From contig NZ_QYAD01000002.1 of the NCBI RefSeq assembly GCF_016758255.1, positions 62,001-126,000 of the forward strand: a stretch of DNA of 64,000 nt, given 5' to 3'. Made by a program: the position numbers and the translations under genes. This DNA is from Leucobacter chromiireducens subsp. chromiireducens. GTDB lineage: Bacteria > Actinomycetota > Actinomycetes > Actinomycetales > Microbacteriaceae. Below are positions 33,799 to 43,550 of this stretch, piece after piece; the stretch's first letter is position 1; each line of letters opens with the position of its first letter. The notes under the pieces are model-generated. The model searched no databases. It saw nothing but the letters and a program-made list of their open reading frames with translations, and had not been told where the DNA came from.

Positions 33799-35190
33799 AT
33801 GCAGAAGCGAAAGACCAGCTGGCCGAAGCGCGCGATTGGGGTGCTCTGCGCAGGTGCCTTCGCGGGAGGCCTGCTCGTTGGCGGCTCGCTCACCACCGCC
33901 CCCGCCCCGGCTCAGGCGCTTGACCTCCCCACCTGGGACGACGTGCAGGCGGCGAAGGGCAATGAGGCCGCAGCGGCGAAGAAGGTCACCGAGATCGAGG
34001 GCCTCATCAAGGAGGGCGAGAAGGAACTTGACCGGCTGCGCAACCTGCACGCCACGAAGCTCGAAGAGCTGAACGTCGCAGACGCGAATGCTCGCGAGGC
34101 CGCCGACCGCGCGCAGCAACTGCGGGCGCAGGCCGAGCAGAGCCAGAAGGAGGCCGAGGAGGCCGCCGATCGTGCGGGCGTGCTCGTCGCGCAGATGTAC
34201 CGCTCTGGCGGCGTCGATCGCAGCATGGAGCTCTTCCTGGACGCCGACGAGAAGACCGCTGACGCGCTGCTCGAGCGCATGGCGTCGATGTCGAAGGCGA
34301 CCGAGCGCAACACGCAGCTCTCGGAGGAAGCGCAGCAGGCAGCGAACACGGCAGACACGCTCGGCAAGCAAGCGAAGGCCGCCGAGAAGGAGCGCGAGGA
34401 GCTGCGCGAGCGCGCCGCCGTGCTCGAGGCCGAGGCCGCGACCGCCGCCGCGACGCAGGGCGAGAAAGTTGCCGAGCAGGAGGGCAAGCAGCGCGTGCTC
34501 GAGACCCAGCTCGCTGCGCTCAAGGACACGACAAGCAAGACTGTCGACGGCTACGAGGAACGCCTGCGCATCGAAGAGGAGCAGCGCCGTAAGGAGGCCG
34601 AGCGCCTCGCCCGCATCGCGGAGGAGTACCGCAAGCAGCAGGAAGAGCTCGCGCGCCAGCAGCGGGAGCAGGCGAACAACGGCGGTGGCAACACCGGTGG
34701 TGGGAACACGGGTGGTGGCAACACTGGCGGTGGGAACACGGGTGGTGGCAACACTGGCGGTGGCAACACTGGCGGTGGCAACGGCGGCATCTCGAACGGC
34801 TGGGTGATCCCCACTAGCAATTACTACATCTCTGACTACTTCGCACCCCCCGGGCGTCCGAACCACACCGGCATCGACCTCGCGACGGCGTGCTACACGC
34901 CCATCGTGGCCGCCGCGAGCGGCACGGTCGGCATGGCGTACTGGGATCCGTATGGTGGCGGCAACATGGTGACGGTGAATCACTCGACCGGCTGGCAGAC
35001 GCGCTACGCGCATATGGCACAGTGGGCCCTTGTCGGGCAAGGGCAGCAGGTTTCTGCTGGCCAGGTCATCGGCTACGTCGGCACCACGGGGTCGGCGAGC
35101 ACGGGCTGCCACCTCCACTTCGAGATGCGACTGAACCAGGACGAAGGCTGGTACGGCTTCGTGAACCCGGCGTTCTACATCAACTTCTAG
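33799..35190 (+). CDS. Secreted coiled-coil M23 murein peptidase
   Basis: This 463-residue exported protein has a signal peptide that ends about APAPAQALD. It is followed by a long charged coiled coil (about 55-300), a flexible linker of GGGNT repeats, and a C-terminal M23/LytM domain. Zinc motifs are HTGIDLA (H-x3-D) and the final GCHLHFEMRL (H-x-H). The layout is like EnvC/RipA-class cell-wall hydrolases that cut peptidoglycan crosslinks during division. ATG 33799 has GAGG upstream; ATG 33787 is an alternative start. A large hairpin terminator follows. Confidence 0.9.
   Translation: MQKRKTSWPKRAIGVLCAGAFAGGLLVGGSLTTAPAPAQALDLPTWDDVQAAKGNEAAAAKKVTEIEGLIKEGEKELDRLRNLHATKLEELNVADANAREAADRAQQLRAQAEQSQKEAEEAADRAGVLVAQMYRSGGVDRSMELFLDADEKTADALLERMASMSKATERNTQLSEEAQQAANTADTLGKQAKAAEKEREELRERAAVLEAEAATAAATQGEKVAEQEGKQRVLETQLAALKDTTSKTVDGYEERLRIEEEQRRKEAERLARIAEEYRKQQEELARQQREQANNGGGNTGGGNTGGGNTGGGNTGGGNTGGGNTGGGNGGISNGWVIPTSNYYISDYFAPPGRPNHTGIDLATACYTPIVAAASGTVGMAYWDPYGGGNMVTVNHSTGWQTRYAHMAQWALVGQGQQVSAGQVIGYVGTTGSASTGCHLHFEMRLNQDEGWYGFVNPAFYINF
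34681..34782 (+). repeat. 15-base tandem repeat encoding GGGNT
   Basis: Six full units and one partial unit encode Gly-Gly-Gly-Asn-Thr within the linker of the M23 peptidase. The codons alternate (GGG AAC ACG against GGC AAC ACT), giving a partly 30-base period. This hints at growth by duplication of two-unit blocks. Copy number is likely to vary between strains. Confidence 0.9.
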
Positions 35191-35221
35191 GAACGATGTG
35201 CGTCGCCCGCGGGCGACCCAC

Positions 35222-35271
35222 CCACGACGAAGGGCCCGGAATCCTCACGGATTCCGGGCCCTTCGTCGTGG
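35222..35271. terminator. Bidirectional hairpin terminator between M23 peptidase and ppa
   Basis: Arms of 23 bases pair perfectly around the 4-base loop TCAC (35245-35248). The hairpin lies between two convergent genes, 31 bases past one stop and 18 past the other, so it should stop both transcripts. Confidence 0.9.
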
Positions 35272-35289
35272 CCCTGAGGGGCCGAGAAC

Positions 35290-35784
35290 TTAGTGTCCCT
35301 GCGCTGCGAGACGCTCCTGCGCCTCGACGATCAGCTGCTCTGCGTCAGCCGCCGAGCCCCACGCGTCCACCTTGACCCACTTGTTCGGCTCGAGATCCTT
35401 GTAGTGCTCGAAGAAGTGCTCGATCTCCTTGCGGGTGTACTCCGGGATGTCAGCGACATCCTGGATGTGCGCCCAACGGGGATCCTTCGCCTGCACCGCG
35501 ATGACCTTGTCGTCGCCGCCAGCCTCATCGCTCATCTTCAGCACGCCGACCGGGCGAACCTTGATGCCGACCCCGGGGAAGACCGGGTAGTCGAGCAGCA
35601 CGAGCACGTCGAGCGGATCGCCATCCTCGCCGAGCGTCTCCTCGAAGAAGCCGTAGTCGGTCGGGTAGACAAAGCCGGTGTAGAGCACGCGATCGAGGTA
35701 CACCCGACCGGTCTCGTGATCGACCTCGTACTTGTTGCGGCTCCCCTTGGGGATCTCGATGACAGCGTCGAATGTGGCGGTCAT
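35290..35784 (-). CDS. ppa: Inorganic pyrophosphatase
   Basis: This family I soluble pyrophosphatase of 164 residues hydrolyses PPi made in biosynthesis. The metal-binding signature [10 protein letters not shown] and the active-site blocks GSRNKYEVD and YPTDYGFF are intact. ATG 35784 has GAAGGAG upstream and gives the normal bacterial length. The frame stays open to 36054 but overlaps the divergent tilS promoter and start. Confidence 0.95.
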   Translation of the reverse strand: MTATFDAVIEIPKGSRNKYEVDHETGRVYLDRVLYTGFVYPTDYGFFEETLGEDGDPLDVLVLLDYPVFPGVGIKVRPVGVLKMSDEAGGDDKVIAVQAKDPRWAHIQDVADIPEYTRKEIEHFFEHYKDLEPNKWVKVDAWGSAADAEQLIVEAQERLAAQGH

Positions 35785-35900
35785 GCGCGCTCCTTCAATC
35801 TTGTGGTGGGTGGGCATGATGCCGGCCCCAGCGAATAGTGCCGGGACCAGGCTACCCGAAGCCCGCTGCGCGGCGGCTGCCGGGCGGGTAGCCTGAGAGC

Positions 35901-36980
35901 ATGTCCGATCGGCCGCTGCTCGACACCCGGCGCGCGGTCCGCCGCGCGCTCGCCAGTCTGCGCGCGCGCTCGGGGCCCGAGCCGCTCGTGCTGGTCGCGC
36001 TTTCCGGCGGGGCCGACTCGCTCGCGCTCGCCGCGGCCACCGCGGTCGAGGCACCGAAGCTTGGCGTGCGCGCGGGTGCGCTGCTCATCGACCACGGACT
36101 GCAAGCCGGGTCGGAGGAGGTTGCCGAGCGTGCGGGGGAGCAAGCGAGCGCACTCGGACTCGGCCCCGTGCTCGTACGCCGGGTGCGGGTTGCGGCGGGC
36201 GCCTCAGGTGGGCCGGAGGCCGCCGCGCGAGATGCCCGCTACACGGAGTTCCGATCGGTGGCCGCCGAGGCGGGTGCGAGCGCGATCCTCACGGGGCACA
36301 CCCGCAGCGATCAGGCGGAGCAGGTGCTGCTCGGGATCGCTCGTGGATCAGGCAGCCGGACGCTTGCTGGCATCCCCGAACGCCGCCCGCTCGGCACCGA
36401 GTGCGAGCTGCTGCGCCCATTCCTGGGGGCGGATCCCGAGATTACCCGTGAGGTCACCCGCGCCGCGTGCGAGCGGGCCGAACTTGTACCGTGGGACGAC
36501 CCGCACAACGACGACGACCGTTTCGCGCGGGTGCGCGTGCGCAGGCGCGTACTGCCCGTGCTCGCTGAAGAACTCGGTGGGGGGATCACAGCAGCGCTTG
36601 CGCGCACCGCCGATCTCGCCCGCGAAGACGCAGACGCGCTCGACGCTTTTGCCGCCGAGGCCCTCGCGGGGCTGCGACGCGCGGAGCAGCAGGACGCCGT
36701 GCACGCGCCCGGGGCGCCGGGCGCCGCCGACCACGAGGTGCTCCTTCCCGCGGCCGGCATCGCGGGGCTGCCCGCTGCGATCCGCAATCGGGTGATTCGA
36801 CTCGCAGGGGTGGAGTTCGGTGCGCACCTCAGTCGGGAGCACACGCTCGCGCTTGCCGCGCTCGCCACGGACTGGCGCGGGCAGGGGCCCGTGTTCGTGC
36901 CCGGGATCCGCGGGACGCGCGCGGCGGGGCTGCTTCGCCTCACCCGACAAACGGGATCACCGCGCGAGAAGCGCGACTGA
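35901..36980 (+). CDS. tilS: tRNA(Ile)-lysidine synthetase
   Basis: This 359-residue N-type PP-loop enzyme modifies the wobble C of the Ile CAU anticodon to lysidine using ATP and lysine. The PP-loop SGGADS is at about 35-40, and the conserved block [16 protein letters not shown] follows. The length suits the shorter actinobacterial form. The gene order tilS-hpt-ftsH-fol genes is typical of actinobacteria. ATG 35901 is preceded by GAGAG. Confidence 0.92.
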   Translation: MSDRPLLDTRRAVRRALASLRARSGPEPLVLVALSGGADSLALAAATAVEAPKLGVRAGALLIDHGLQAGSEEVAERAGEQASALGLGPVLVRRVRVAAGASGGPEAAARDARYTEFRSVAAEAGASAILTGHTRSDQAEQVLLGIARGSGSRTLAGIPERRPLGTECELLRPFLGADPEITREVTRAACERAELVPWDDPHNDDDRFARVRVRRRVLPVLAEELGGGITAALARTADLAREDADALDAFAAEALAGLRRAEQQDAVHAPGAPGAADHEVLLPAAGIAGLPAAIRNRVIRLAGVEFGAHLSREHTLALAALATDWRGQGPVFVPGIRGTRAAGLLRLTRQTGSPREKRD

Positions 36981-37040
36981 GCGCCGCCGCAGACGCGCCG
37001 CGGTGCGGAACCCCTCAGCGGTGGGCACTAACATAGCCGC

Positions 37041-37601
37041 ATGGATTCCACACACCTGGGGGATGACCTCTCCGTTGTACTGCACACCGAGGCTGAGCTG
37101 CTTGCGCGGCTCGGCGAGCTTGCCCGCGAGATCGAGGCGGACTACACCGAGGAGCCGCCGCTTCTCGTCGGCGTGCTGAAGGGCGCCGTGATGGTCATGG
37201 CGGATCTGGCTCGCGAGCTGCGCTTCCACGCGCAAATGGACTGGATGGCCGTGTCGTCGTACGGCGCTGGCACAAAGTCGAGTGGCGTCGTGAAGATCCT
37301 CAAGGATCTCGACGCCGACATCACCGGCCGCGACGTGCTGATCGTCGAGGACATCATCGACTCCGGCCTGACGCTTGCGTGGTTGAAGGAGAACCTCGAG
37401 AGCCGCGGCGCGAAGTCGGTGCGCATTTGCACGATGCTGCGCAAGCCCAAGGCGCTCAAGGTCGAGGTGGATGTCGCCTACGTCGGCTTTGACATCCCCG
37501 TCGAGTTCGTGGTCGGCTACGGCCTCGACTACGCGGAGAACTACCGCAACCTCCGCGACGTGGCGATCCTCGCGCCTCACGTCTACGGCGGAGAAGAGTA
37601 G
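37041..37601 (+). CDS. hpt: Hypoxanthine phosphoribosyltransferase
   Basis: This 186-residue purine salvage enzyme converts hypoxanthine or guanine plus PRPP to the nucleotide. The PRPP-binding motif VLIVEDIIDSGLTL and the loop VLKGAVMVMADLAREL are intact. A TAACAT element ends about ten bases before ATG 37041, so the mRNA may have a very short leader. A hairpin follows 7 bases after the stop. Confidence 0.95.
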   Translation: MDSTHLGDDLSVVLHTEAELLARLGELAREIEADYTEEPPLLVGVLKGAVMVMADLARELRFHAQMDWMAVSSYGAGTKSSGVVKILKDLDADITGRDVLIVEDIIDSGLTLAWLKENLESRGAKSVRICTMLRKPKALKVEVDVAYVGFDIPVEFVVGYGLDYAENYRNLRDVAILAPHVYGGEE

Positions 37602-37607
37602 TCAGGA

Positions 37608-37656
37608 CACCCCGGGCGCAGCGTCGTATTCCACACGACTGAGTGCGCCCGGGGTG
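37608..37656. terminator. Hairpin between hpt and ftsH
   Basis: Arms CACCCCGGGCGCA and TGCGCCCGGGGTG (13 bases, perfect) enclose a 23-base loop that holds a second small stem (GTCGT/ACGAC). It lies just after hpt and about 105 bases before ftsH. It is probably a terminator, or an attenuator if transcripts read through into ftsH. Confidence 0.7.
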
Positions 37657-37760
37657 CGCCCTGAGCGGACACGCGGATTCCCACAGTGGGCGGCCAGTGG
37701 AATTGGTTACGCTTGCAAGGGCTGGAATACTCCGGCACGGCACCCCCGAAAGGCCCTGAC

Positions 37761-39920
37761 TTGGCAGAGAATTCTCCGAAGAGCTCGACGAAGAGCAAGA
37801 AGCTGTTCCGCGGCCCGCTCCTCTACCTGATCCTCGCCCCGCTGATCGTTCTGATCGGTTGGTCGTTGCTCTCGGGTGGAAGTACACGCGAGGTGCCCAC
37901 GAAGCAGGGTCTTGAATTCATCGCCGAGGGCAAGGCCAAGCAGGCCGAGATCATTGACGGCGATCAGCGCGTCAATCTCACCCTGACGAAGGCCGACAAG
38001 AAGCTCGGCACCGATCAGGTGTACTTCTACTACGTGTCGCAGCGCGGCGAGGCCGTCGTTGACGCGGTCACCGACGCGAAGCTGAAGGACGGCTTCACCG
38101 ACAAGGTGCCGCAGCCGAACCCGCTGTGGTCGCTGCTCGGCTTCCTGCTCCCGCTGCTACTCATCGGCGCGCTGCTGTGGTGGATGCTCTCCTCCATGCA
38201 GGGCGGCGGCCGCGGCGTGATGCAGTTCGGCAAGTCGCGCGCGAAGCTGGTCTCGAAGGAGACCCCGCAGGTGACGTTCGCCGACGTTGCGGGCGCAGAT
38301 GAGGCCGTGGAAGAGCTCCACGAGATTAAGGACTTCCTGCAGGACGCGACCCGCTTCCAAGCGGTGGGCGCCCGCATCCCGAAGGGTGTGCTGCTGTACG
38401 GCCCTCCCGGAACCGGCAAGACTCTGCTCGCGCGTGCCGTCGCGGGGGAGGCCGGCGTGCCGTTCTACACGATCTCGGGTTCCGACTTCGTTGAGATGTT
38501 CGTGGGTGTCGGCGCGAGCCGAGTGCGCGACCTCTTCAAGGAGGCCAAGGCCAACGCCCCGGCGATCATCTTCATTGATGAGATCGACGCGGTCGGTCAG
38601 CGTCGCGGCCAGGGCATGGGCGGCGGCCACGACGAGCGCGAGCAGACGCTCAACCAGCTGCTCGTCGAGATGGACGGCTTCGATCCGAAGACGAACGTCA
38701 TCATGATCGCGGCGACAAACCGCCCCGACATGCTGGACCCCGCGCTGCTGCGCCCGGGCCGCTTCGACCGCCAGATTGGTGTCGACGCGCCGGACATGCC
38801 CGGCCGACTCAAGATTCTGCAGGTGCACTCGAAGGGCAAGCCGCTCTCGAAGAACGTTGACCTCGAGGTCGTCGCTCGGAAGACCCCCGGGTTCTCGGGC
38901 GCCGACCTCGCGAACGTGCTGAACGAGGCCGCGCTGCTCACCGCGCGCTCGAACGCGCAGCTGATCGACAACCGCGCACTCGACGAGGCGATCGACCGCG
39001 TTATCGCCGGCCCGCAGCGCCGTACTCGCGTGATGAAGGACCAGGAGAAGCTCATCACCGCGTACCACGAGGGCGGCCACGCACTCGTCGCGGCAGCACT
39101 GAACCACACCGACCCGGTGACGAAGATCACGATTCTCCCGCGTGGACGTGCGCTCGGATACACGATGGTGATCCCGCTCGAGGATAAGTACTCGGTGACG
39201 CGCAACGAGCTGCAGGATCAGCTCGCGTACGCTCTCGGCGGGCGCGTGGCGGAGGAGCTTGTCTTCCACGACCCCACGACGGGTGCGGGTAACGACATCG
39301 AGAAGGCAACCGGCACCGCGCGCAAGATGGTGACCGAGTACGGCATGTCCGCCTCGATCGGGCCCGTGAAGCTCGGTCAGGCCCAGCCGGGTGCATTCCT
39401 CGGCGAGTTCGGCCAGAACCGCGACTACTCGGAGGGCGTCGCCGTCTCGGTCGACACCGAGGTGCGCGCGCTGCTCGAGCAGGCGCACAACGAGGCGTAC
39501 GAGGCGCTCGTGCAGAACCGCGACGTGCTCGATCGTCTCGCGGCTGAGCTGCTCGAGAAGGAGACGCTCGATCACAACCAGATCGCAGCGATCTTCCACG
39601 ACGTGCAGAAGCTGCCCGAGCGCGCCATCTGGCTCTCGCACTCGGATCGCCCGGTGTCGGATCGCCCGCCGATCGAGGTGCCCGCGGTCGTGCGCACCGA
39701 TGGTGACCTCGCTGACGCCGGCGCGAACGCGGAGCAGCAGGCTGCCCCCGCGGACACGGCAGGCGAGGGAGCGAGTGCTGTCGAGCAGCTCACCCCTGCG
39801 GAGCCCGCTGTGGCATCGGAGCCGGTCGCCCTGGCCGAGCCCGCCGAGCCCGCACGCCCGGCCGAGCCGCCGCGCAATCTCGGGGCTCCCCCCGCGACTG
39901 ACGCTGACGACGCCCGGTAG
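37761..39920 (+). CDS. ftsH: ATP-dependent zinc metalloprotease FtsH
   Basis: This 719-residue membrane AAA+ protease degrades faulty membrane and regulatory proteins. Two N-terminal membrane segments flank an extracytoplasmic domain. Walker A GPPGTGKT is at 214-221, followed by [11 protein letters not shown] (Walker B) and [14 protein letters not shown] (second region of homology). The zinc site HEGGH is at about 436-440. A tail of about 80 Ala/Pro/Glu-rich residues closes the protein. The start is TTG 37761 with GAAAGG upstream; reading back to 37686 adds no conserved residues. folE follows after 5 bases. Confidence 0.95.
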   Translation: MAENSPKSSTKSKKLFRGPLLYLILAPLIVLIGWSLLSGGSTREVPTKQGLEFIAEGKAKQAEIIDGDQRVNLTLTKADKKLGTDQVYFYYVSQRGEAVVDAVTDAKLKDGFTDKVPQPNPLWSLLGFLLPLLLIGALLWWMLSSMQGGGRGVMQFGKSRAKLVSKETPQVTFADVAGADEAVEELHEIKDFLQDATRFQAVGARIPKGVLLYGPPGTGKTLLARAVAGEAGVPFYTISGSDFVEMFVGVGASRVRDLFKEAKANAPAIIFIDEIDAVGQRRGQGMGGGHDEREQTLNQLLVEMDGFDPKTNVIMIAATNRPDMLDPALLRPGRFDRQIGVDAPDMPGRLKILQVHSKGKPLSKNVDLEVVARKTPGFSGADLANVLNEAALLTARSNAQLIDNRALDEAIDRVIAGPQRRTRVMKDQEKLITAYHEGGHALVAAALNHTDPVTKITILPRGRALGYTMVIPLEDKYSVTRNELQDQLAYALGGRVAEELVFHDPTTGAGNDIEKATGTARKMVTEYGMSASIGPVKLGQAQPGAFLGEFGQNRDYSEGVAVSVDTEVRALLEQAHNEAYEALVQNRDVLDRLAAELLEKETLDHNQIAAIFHDVQKLPERAIWLSHSDRPVSDRPPIEVPAVVRTDGDLADAGANAEQQAAPADTAGEGASAVEQLTPAEPAVASEPVALAEPAEPARPAEPPRNLGAPPATDADDAR

Positions 39921-39925
39921 CGCCG

Positions 39926-40531
39926 ATGAACGAGACCGTGGATCGCGAGCGCATCGCTGCGGCGGTGCGCGAGATGCTGAGCGCAATCGGCTCGGATCCG
40001 GATAGCCCCGAGCTGGCGAGCACGCCATTTCGGGTGGCCGACGCGTACGCGGAGTTCTTCGCGGGCGTCGGTACGGACCCGGCCGGTTTTCTCAGCGACG
40101 CGGTTCCGGTCGGCGCAGACACGGGTGAGCTCGTGCTTGTGCGTGACATCGCGCTGCGTTCGATGTGTGAACACCACCTCCTGCCGTTCCGCGGACGCGC
40201 CCACGTCGCGTACCGGCCCGGCAGCCGGGTGGTCGGACTCAGCGCGATTCCGCGCGTGATCGACACGCTCGCCGCGCGCCCGCAGGTGCAGGAACGACTG
40301 GGCGAGCAGATCGCACAGACCCTCGAAGACGGGCTTGCTCCCGCGGGGGTACTCGTGGTGCTCGAGGCGAGCCACGGGTGCGTGTCTGATCGCGGCGTGC
40401 GCCAGGCCGACGCGGTGACCATGACGGTGGCATCCCGCGGCGTACTCGCCGATCCCGCGGAGCAGGCGGCCATCTTCGCGCTGCTCGGCTGCGGCTCGGG
40501 AGCAGTAGCCACGGCCGAGGCCGACCGATGA
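39926..40531 (+). CDS. folE: GTP cyclohydrolase I
   Basis: This 201-residue enzyme carries out the first step of folate synthesis, GTP to dihydroneopterin triphosphate. The zinc site is formed by Cys and His in SMCEHHLLPF and Cys in SHGCVSDRGVRQ. It lies 5 bases after ftsH and overlaps the next gene by ATGA, so ftsH-folE-folPB-folK look cotranscribed. The C-terminal 20 residues are less conserved. Confidence 0.95.
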   Translation: MNETVDRERIAAAVREMLSAIGSDPDSPELASTPFRVADAYAEFFAGVGTDPAGFLSDAVPVGADTGELVLVRDIALRSMCEHHLLPFRGRAHVAYRPGSRVVGLSAIPRVIDTLAARPQVQERLGEQIAQTLEDGLAPAGVLVVLEASHGCVSDRGVRQADAVTMTVASRGVLADPAEQAAIFALLGCGSGAVATAEADR

Positions 40532-41805
40532 CGCGCGCGCCCCGAACCGAGGTGATGGGGGTGCTGAACGTCACCCCAGACTCCTTCAGCGACGGCGGCC
40601 GCTTCGTGAGCCCAGACGCCGCTGTGGCGCAGGCGCGCGAGCTGATCGCACAGGGCGCCACGATCATCGACGTCGGCGGCGAGTCCACGCGGCCGGGAGC
40701 GACCCCGGTGGCGCCAGCCGAGGAGCTGCGTCGTGTACTGCCGGTCATCGCGCGGCTCGTGGCAGACGGCATCACGGTGTCGATCGACACGATCCACGCG
40801 GAGACCGCCGCCGCCGCGGTGGCGGCCGGCGCGCGGTACATCAACGATGTCTCGGGTGGACTCGCCGACGCCGACATGCTTTCGGTGGCGGCCACGGCGA
40901 GCCGCGAGCACGACGCGCGCTTCATCATCGGGCACTGGCGGGGCATCCCCGATCCCGCGCACGAGCGCTCGGAGTACCGCGACGTGGTGGCCGAGGTGCG
41001 CACCGCGCTCCAAGGGCTCGCCGACGCGGCAGTCACCGCAGGGGTGTCCCCGAGCCACGTGGTGCTCGATCCGGGGCTCGGCTTCGACAAGACCGGTGCG
41101 GACGGTTGGCGCCTGCTTGCAGCGCTCGACTCTCTGCGCGCTCTGGGGTACCCCGTGCTCGTTGGTGCGTCGCGCAAGCGGATGCTCGCAGAAGTGCTCG
41201 AGACGGTTCCCGAAGCCGCCCGCGCGGCCGCGGCCCCGGGCGGGCACGAGCGTGACCTCGCGACTGCCGTGGTGAGCGCGCTCGCTGCGCGCGCCGATGC
41301 GTGGGGCGTGCGTGTGCATGACGTCGCGGGCACCGTGCAAGCTCTCGCAGTTGCAGACGCCTGGGGCGCCGCGCTCCCGCTGCCCACCGCGCCTCGACCG
41401 GCGCCGGGCGACGTCCTCGCAGCGATCCCGCAGGATCGCATCACCCTCACCGGGCTTGAGGTGTTCGCACACCACGGCGTCTTCGACTTCGAGCGCGAGA
41501 CCGGCCAGAAGTTTGTGATCGATGCTGAGGTCGCGGTCGACCTGAGTGCCGCCGCGGCCGGCGACGCGCTGGCGGCAACCGTGCACTACGGCGAGCTCGC
41601 CGAGGCGATCGTGGCCGCCGTTGAGCGCGACCCGGTCGACCTGATCGAGACTGTGGCGGAGCGCGTTGCGAGCGTTGCGCTCGGCTTCGCGGGAGTGCGC
41701 GAGGCGCGCATCACCGTGCACAAGCCGGACGCCCCGATTCCCGCGACTTTCGCCGATGTCTCGGTGTCGGTGGTGCGCCGCGCCGCAGGGGAGGCCGCCC
41801 GATGA
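40528..41805 (+). CDS. folP-folB: Fused dihydropteroate synthase / dihydroneopterin aldolase
   Basis: This single frame of 425 residues joins two folate enzymes. Residues 1 to about 285 are dihydropteroate synthase (NVTPDSFSDGG, DVGGESTRPGA, LVGASRKRML), the sulfonamide target. Residues from about 310 are dihydroneopterin aldolase (ITLTGLEVFAHHGVFDFE; YGELAEAIV; VHKPDAPIPATFADVSV). No stop or start is needed at the junction (APRPAPGDVLAAIPQDR). In many actinobacteria these are separate neighbouring genes. It overlaps folE and folK by four bases each. Confidence 0.92.
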   Translation: MTRAPRTEVMGVLNVTPDSFSDGGRFVSPDAAVAQARELIAQGATIIDVGGESTRPGATPVAPAEELRRVLPVIARLVADGITVSIDTIHAETAAAAVAAGARYINDVSGGLADADMLSVAATASREHDARFIIGHWRGIPDPAHERSEYRDVVAEVRTALQGLADAAVTAGVSPSHVVLDPGLGFDKTGADGWRLLAALDSLRALGYPVLVGASRKRMLAEVLETVPEAARAAAAPGGHERDLATAVVSALAARADAWGVRVHDVAGTVQALAVADAWGAALPLPTAPRPAPGDVLAAIPQDRITLTGLEVFAHHGVFDFERETGQKFVIDAEVAVDLSAAAAGDALAATVHYGELAEAIVAAVERDPVDLIETVAERVASVALGFAGVREARITVHKPDAPIPATFADVSVSVVRRAAGEAAR

Positions 41806-42392
41806 TCGCGCAGCTCGTTCCCGTGCTCCTCGCGTTCGGAGCGAACCTCGGCGACCGCGGCGAGACCATTCGCGCCGCGCAGGCCGAGATCGCGGCCGCG
41901 GCAGGCATCAGCGAGTTTGTGGCGTCGCCGCTGCGCGAGACGATCGCGCTCACGCCGGATGGCCCCGACCCCGATGCGCCCCGCTACTTGAACGGCGTCG
42001 CGACGGCGCAGACCACGCTGTCCCCGCACGAGCTGCTCGACCTCACGCAGCGGGTCGAGTCAGCGCACGGTCGCACCCGCGAGGTGCGGTGGGGGGCGCG
42101 GACGCTCGACATTGATGTGATCCTCTTCGGTGGCCGCGTGGTGCAGGACGAGCGCCTCACCGTGCCGCACCCGCGGGCGCATGAGCGGGACTTCGTGCTC
42201 TCACCCTGGCTCGCGCTGGATCCGAACGCGGTGCTCATGGGGCACGGCCGGGTTGCCGAGCTGCTCGCGCGGGTGGGGGACACGACGCAGCCGTTCGATC
42301 CCGAGCTGGGCGATCCCGATCTGGGTGATCCCGATCTGCATGGTCGTGAGCCGCGCGAACCAGCGCAGGGGAGCAACCGTGCGCGGGGATGA
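41802..42392 (+). CDS. folK: 6-hydroxymethyl-7,8-dihydropterin pyrophosphokinase
   Basis: This 196-residue HPPK activates the pterin before coupling to p-aminobenzoate. Motifs are FGANLGDR at the start, RWGARTLDIDVILFG in the catalytic core and PHPRAHERDFVLSPW. The tail has a duplicated GDPDL segment from a 15-base direct repeat near 42307-42338. It overlaps the upstream fusion gene by four bases and the next gene by fourteen. Confidence 0.93.
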   Translation: MIAQLVPVLLAFGANLGDRGETIRAAQAEIAAAAGISEFVASPLRETIALTPDGPDPDAPRYLNGVATAQTTLSPHELLDLTQRVESAHGRTREVRWGARTLDIDVILFGGRVVQDERLTVPHPRAHERDFVLSPWLALDPNAVLMGHGRVAELLARVGDTTQPFDPELGDPDLGDPDLHGREPREPAQGSNRARG

Positions 42393-42891
42393 GCGCACCG
42401 GCCCGCTCGCCGTCGCCGCGGCCGGAGCCATGGGCATCGCGCTCGGCCTGGTGCTGCAATTCGCACTGTCGGGGCGGGGCGCGCCGCCGTTCGTGCCGCC
42501 GCTCTCGCTCGCACTGATGCTCGCGCTGATCGCCGGGGCGCTCTTGACGCTCGGGATCCGGCTGCGCCGCACCGTGCTGAAGCGCGCGGGCGATGTGAAC
42601 CCGTTCCACGCGGTGCGGCTCCTCGCCACCGCGCGGGCCGGCATGCTCGTCGGCGCGCTGCTCGGCGGCTTCGGCGGCGGGCTTGCGCTCTCGCTGCTCG
42701 GCCGCAGCGTGCCCGCACCCAGTGAAAGCTGGCTGCCCATGGTGCTCGTGTTCGCGGGCGGTGCGGTGCTCGTCACCTGCGCGGCGATTACCGAGCACCT
42801 GTGCAAGATTCCGCCCGGGGACGGCGATGCGCCGGATCAGAGCGACCCCGATCCCGATCCCGCGGGACAAACCGCGTACCGCAAACCCTGA
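42379..42891 (+). CDS. DUF3180-type membrane protein
   Basis: This 170-residue protein with four predicted membrane helices matches the small membrane protein that commonly follows folK in actinobacteria (DUF3180). Its function is unknown. A segment HAVRLLATARAGMLVGALLGGFGGGL between helices 2 and 3 is the family-like core. GTG 42379 has AGGGGAG upstream and overlaps folK; a longer reading to 42130 lies inside folK and is rejected. The C-terminal tail is acidic (PDQSDPDPDP). Confidence 0.82.
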   Translation: MRGDERTGPLAVAAAGAMGIALGLVLQFALSGRGAPPFVPPLSLALMLALIAGALLTLGIRLRRTVLKRAGDVNPFHAVRLLATARAGMLVGALLGGFGGGLALSLLGRSVPAPSESWLPMVLVFAGGAVLVTCAAITEHLCKIPPGDGDAPDQSDPDPDPAGQTAYRKP

Positions 42892-42944
42892 CGAGCGGGG
42901 GCTTCACGCGGTCACTCAGCGCCGGGCTGGCCTAGGCTACAGGG

Positions 42945-43550
42945 GTGACCTATGAACCACTGCCGCAGGATCAGCCCAGCTCCACGCCGCCGCTTCCCGC
43001 CCACGCCGCCCCCGCAGCCGATAGCGCGAGTGGCGCCGTGACGAACGCCGCCCCCGCAGACGCGAACTGGCCGCACCGCGATGCCGAGTGGCAGCGCGTC
43101 TCGCCCTCGTACGCGTGGGCCGATTTGATCGTCAACCTCGTGCTCGTGCTCGTGGTCGGCGCCGTGGTGGGCTTCATCGTGTTCGTGAACGCCGGGGACC
43201 AGCGTGTGCTGCCGCTGATCGGTCTCGGCGCGGTGGTCGTCGCGCTGCTGGTGAACGCACTGTTCGCATTCCGCCGCGTGCGCGCGATCGGCTACATCCT
43301 GCGCGAGGATGACCTGCTCTTCCGCCGCGGCATCATGTTCGAGCGCGTCGTCGCGGTGCCGTACGGGCGCCTGCAGCTCGTCGACGTGACCCGAGGCCCG
43401 CTGCTGCGCGCGCTCGGCCTCGCCACCCTGAAGTTCGTCACGGCATCGGCGGCCACCGGCGTGCAGCTGCCCGGGCTGAAGCTCGACGACGCAGAGGCGC
43501 TGCGTGACCGACTCGTCGCGTTGGCCGAGACCCGGCGGTCTGGGCTGTGA
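42945..43550 (+). CDS. Membrane protein with bacterial PH domain (YdbS-like)
   Basis: This 201-residue protein has about 50 Pro/Ala-rich residues, then two membrane helices, then a PH-like domain (DDLLFRRGIMFERVVAVPYGRLQLVDVTRGPLL). Such YdbS/YdbT pairs occur together. In Bacillus they are linked to resistance to antimicrobial peptides, but their molecular role is unclear. GTG 42945 is the start. The next gene starts on its stop codon (GTGA), so the two are coupled. Confidence 0.83.
   Translation: MTYEPLPQDQPSSTPPLPAHAAPAADSASGAVTNAAPADANWPHRDAEWQRVSPSYAWADLIVNLVLVLVVGAVVGFIVFVNAGDQRVLPLIGLGAVVVALLVNALFAFRRVRAIGYILREDDLLFRRGIMFERVVAVPYGRLQLVDVTRGPLLRALGLATLKFVTASAATGVQLPGLKLDDAEALRDRLVALAETRRSGL

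Noticed and set aside
34681-34782. CRISPR-like direct repeats
   Set aside because: Units are contiguous 15-base coding repeats without spacers, inside the M23 peptidase linker.
39790-41721. 643-codon minus-strand open frame over folE and folP-folB
   Set aside because: It lies opposite three clear folate genes and has no recognisable domain.
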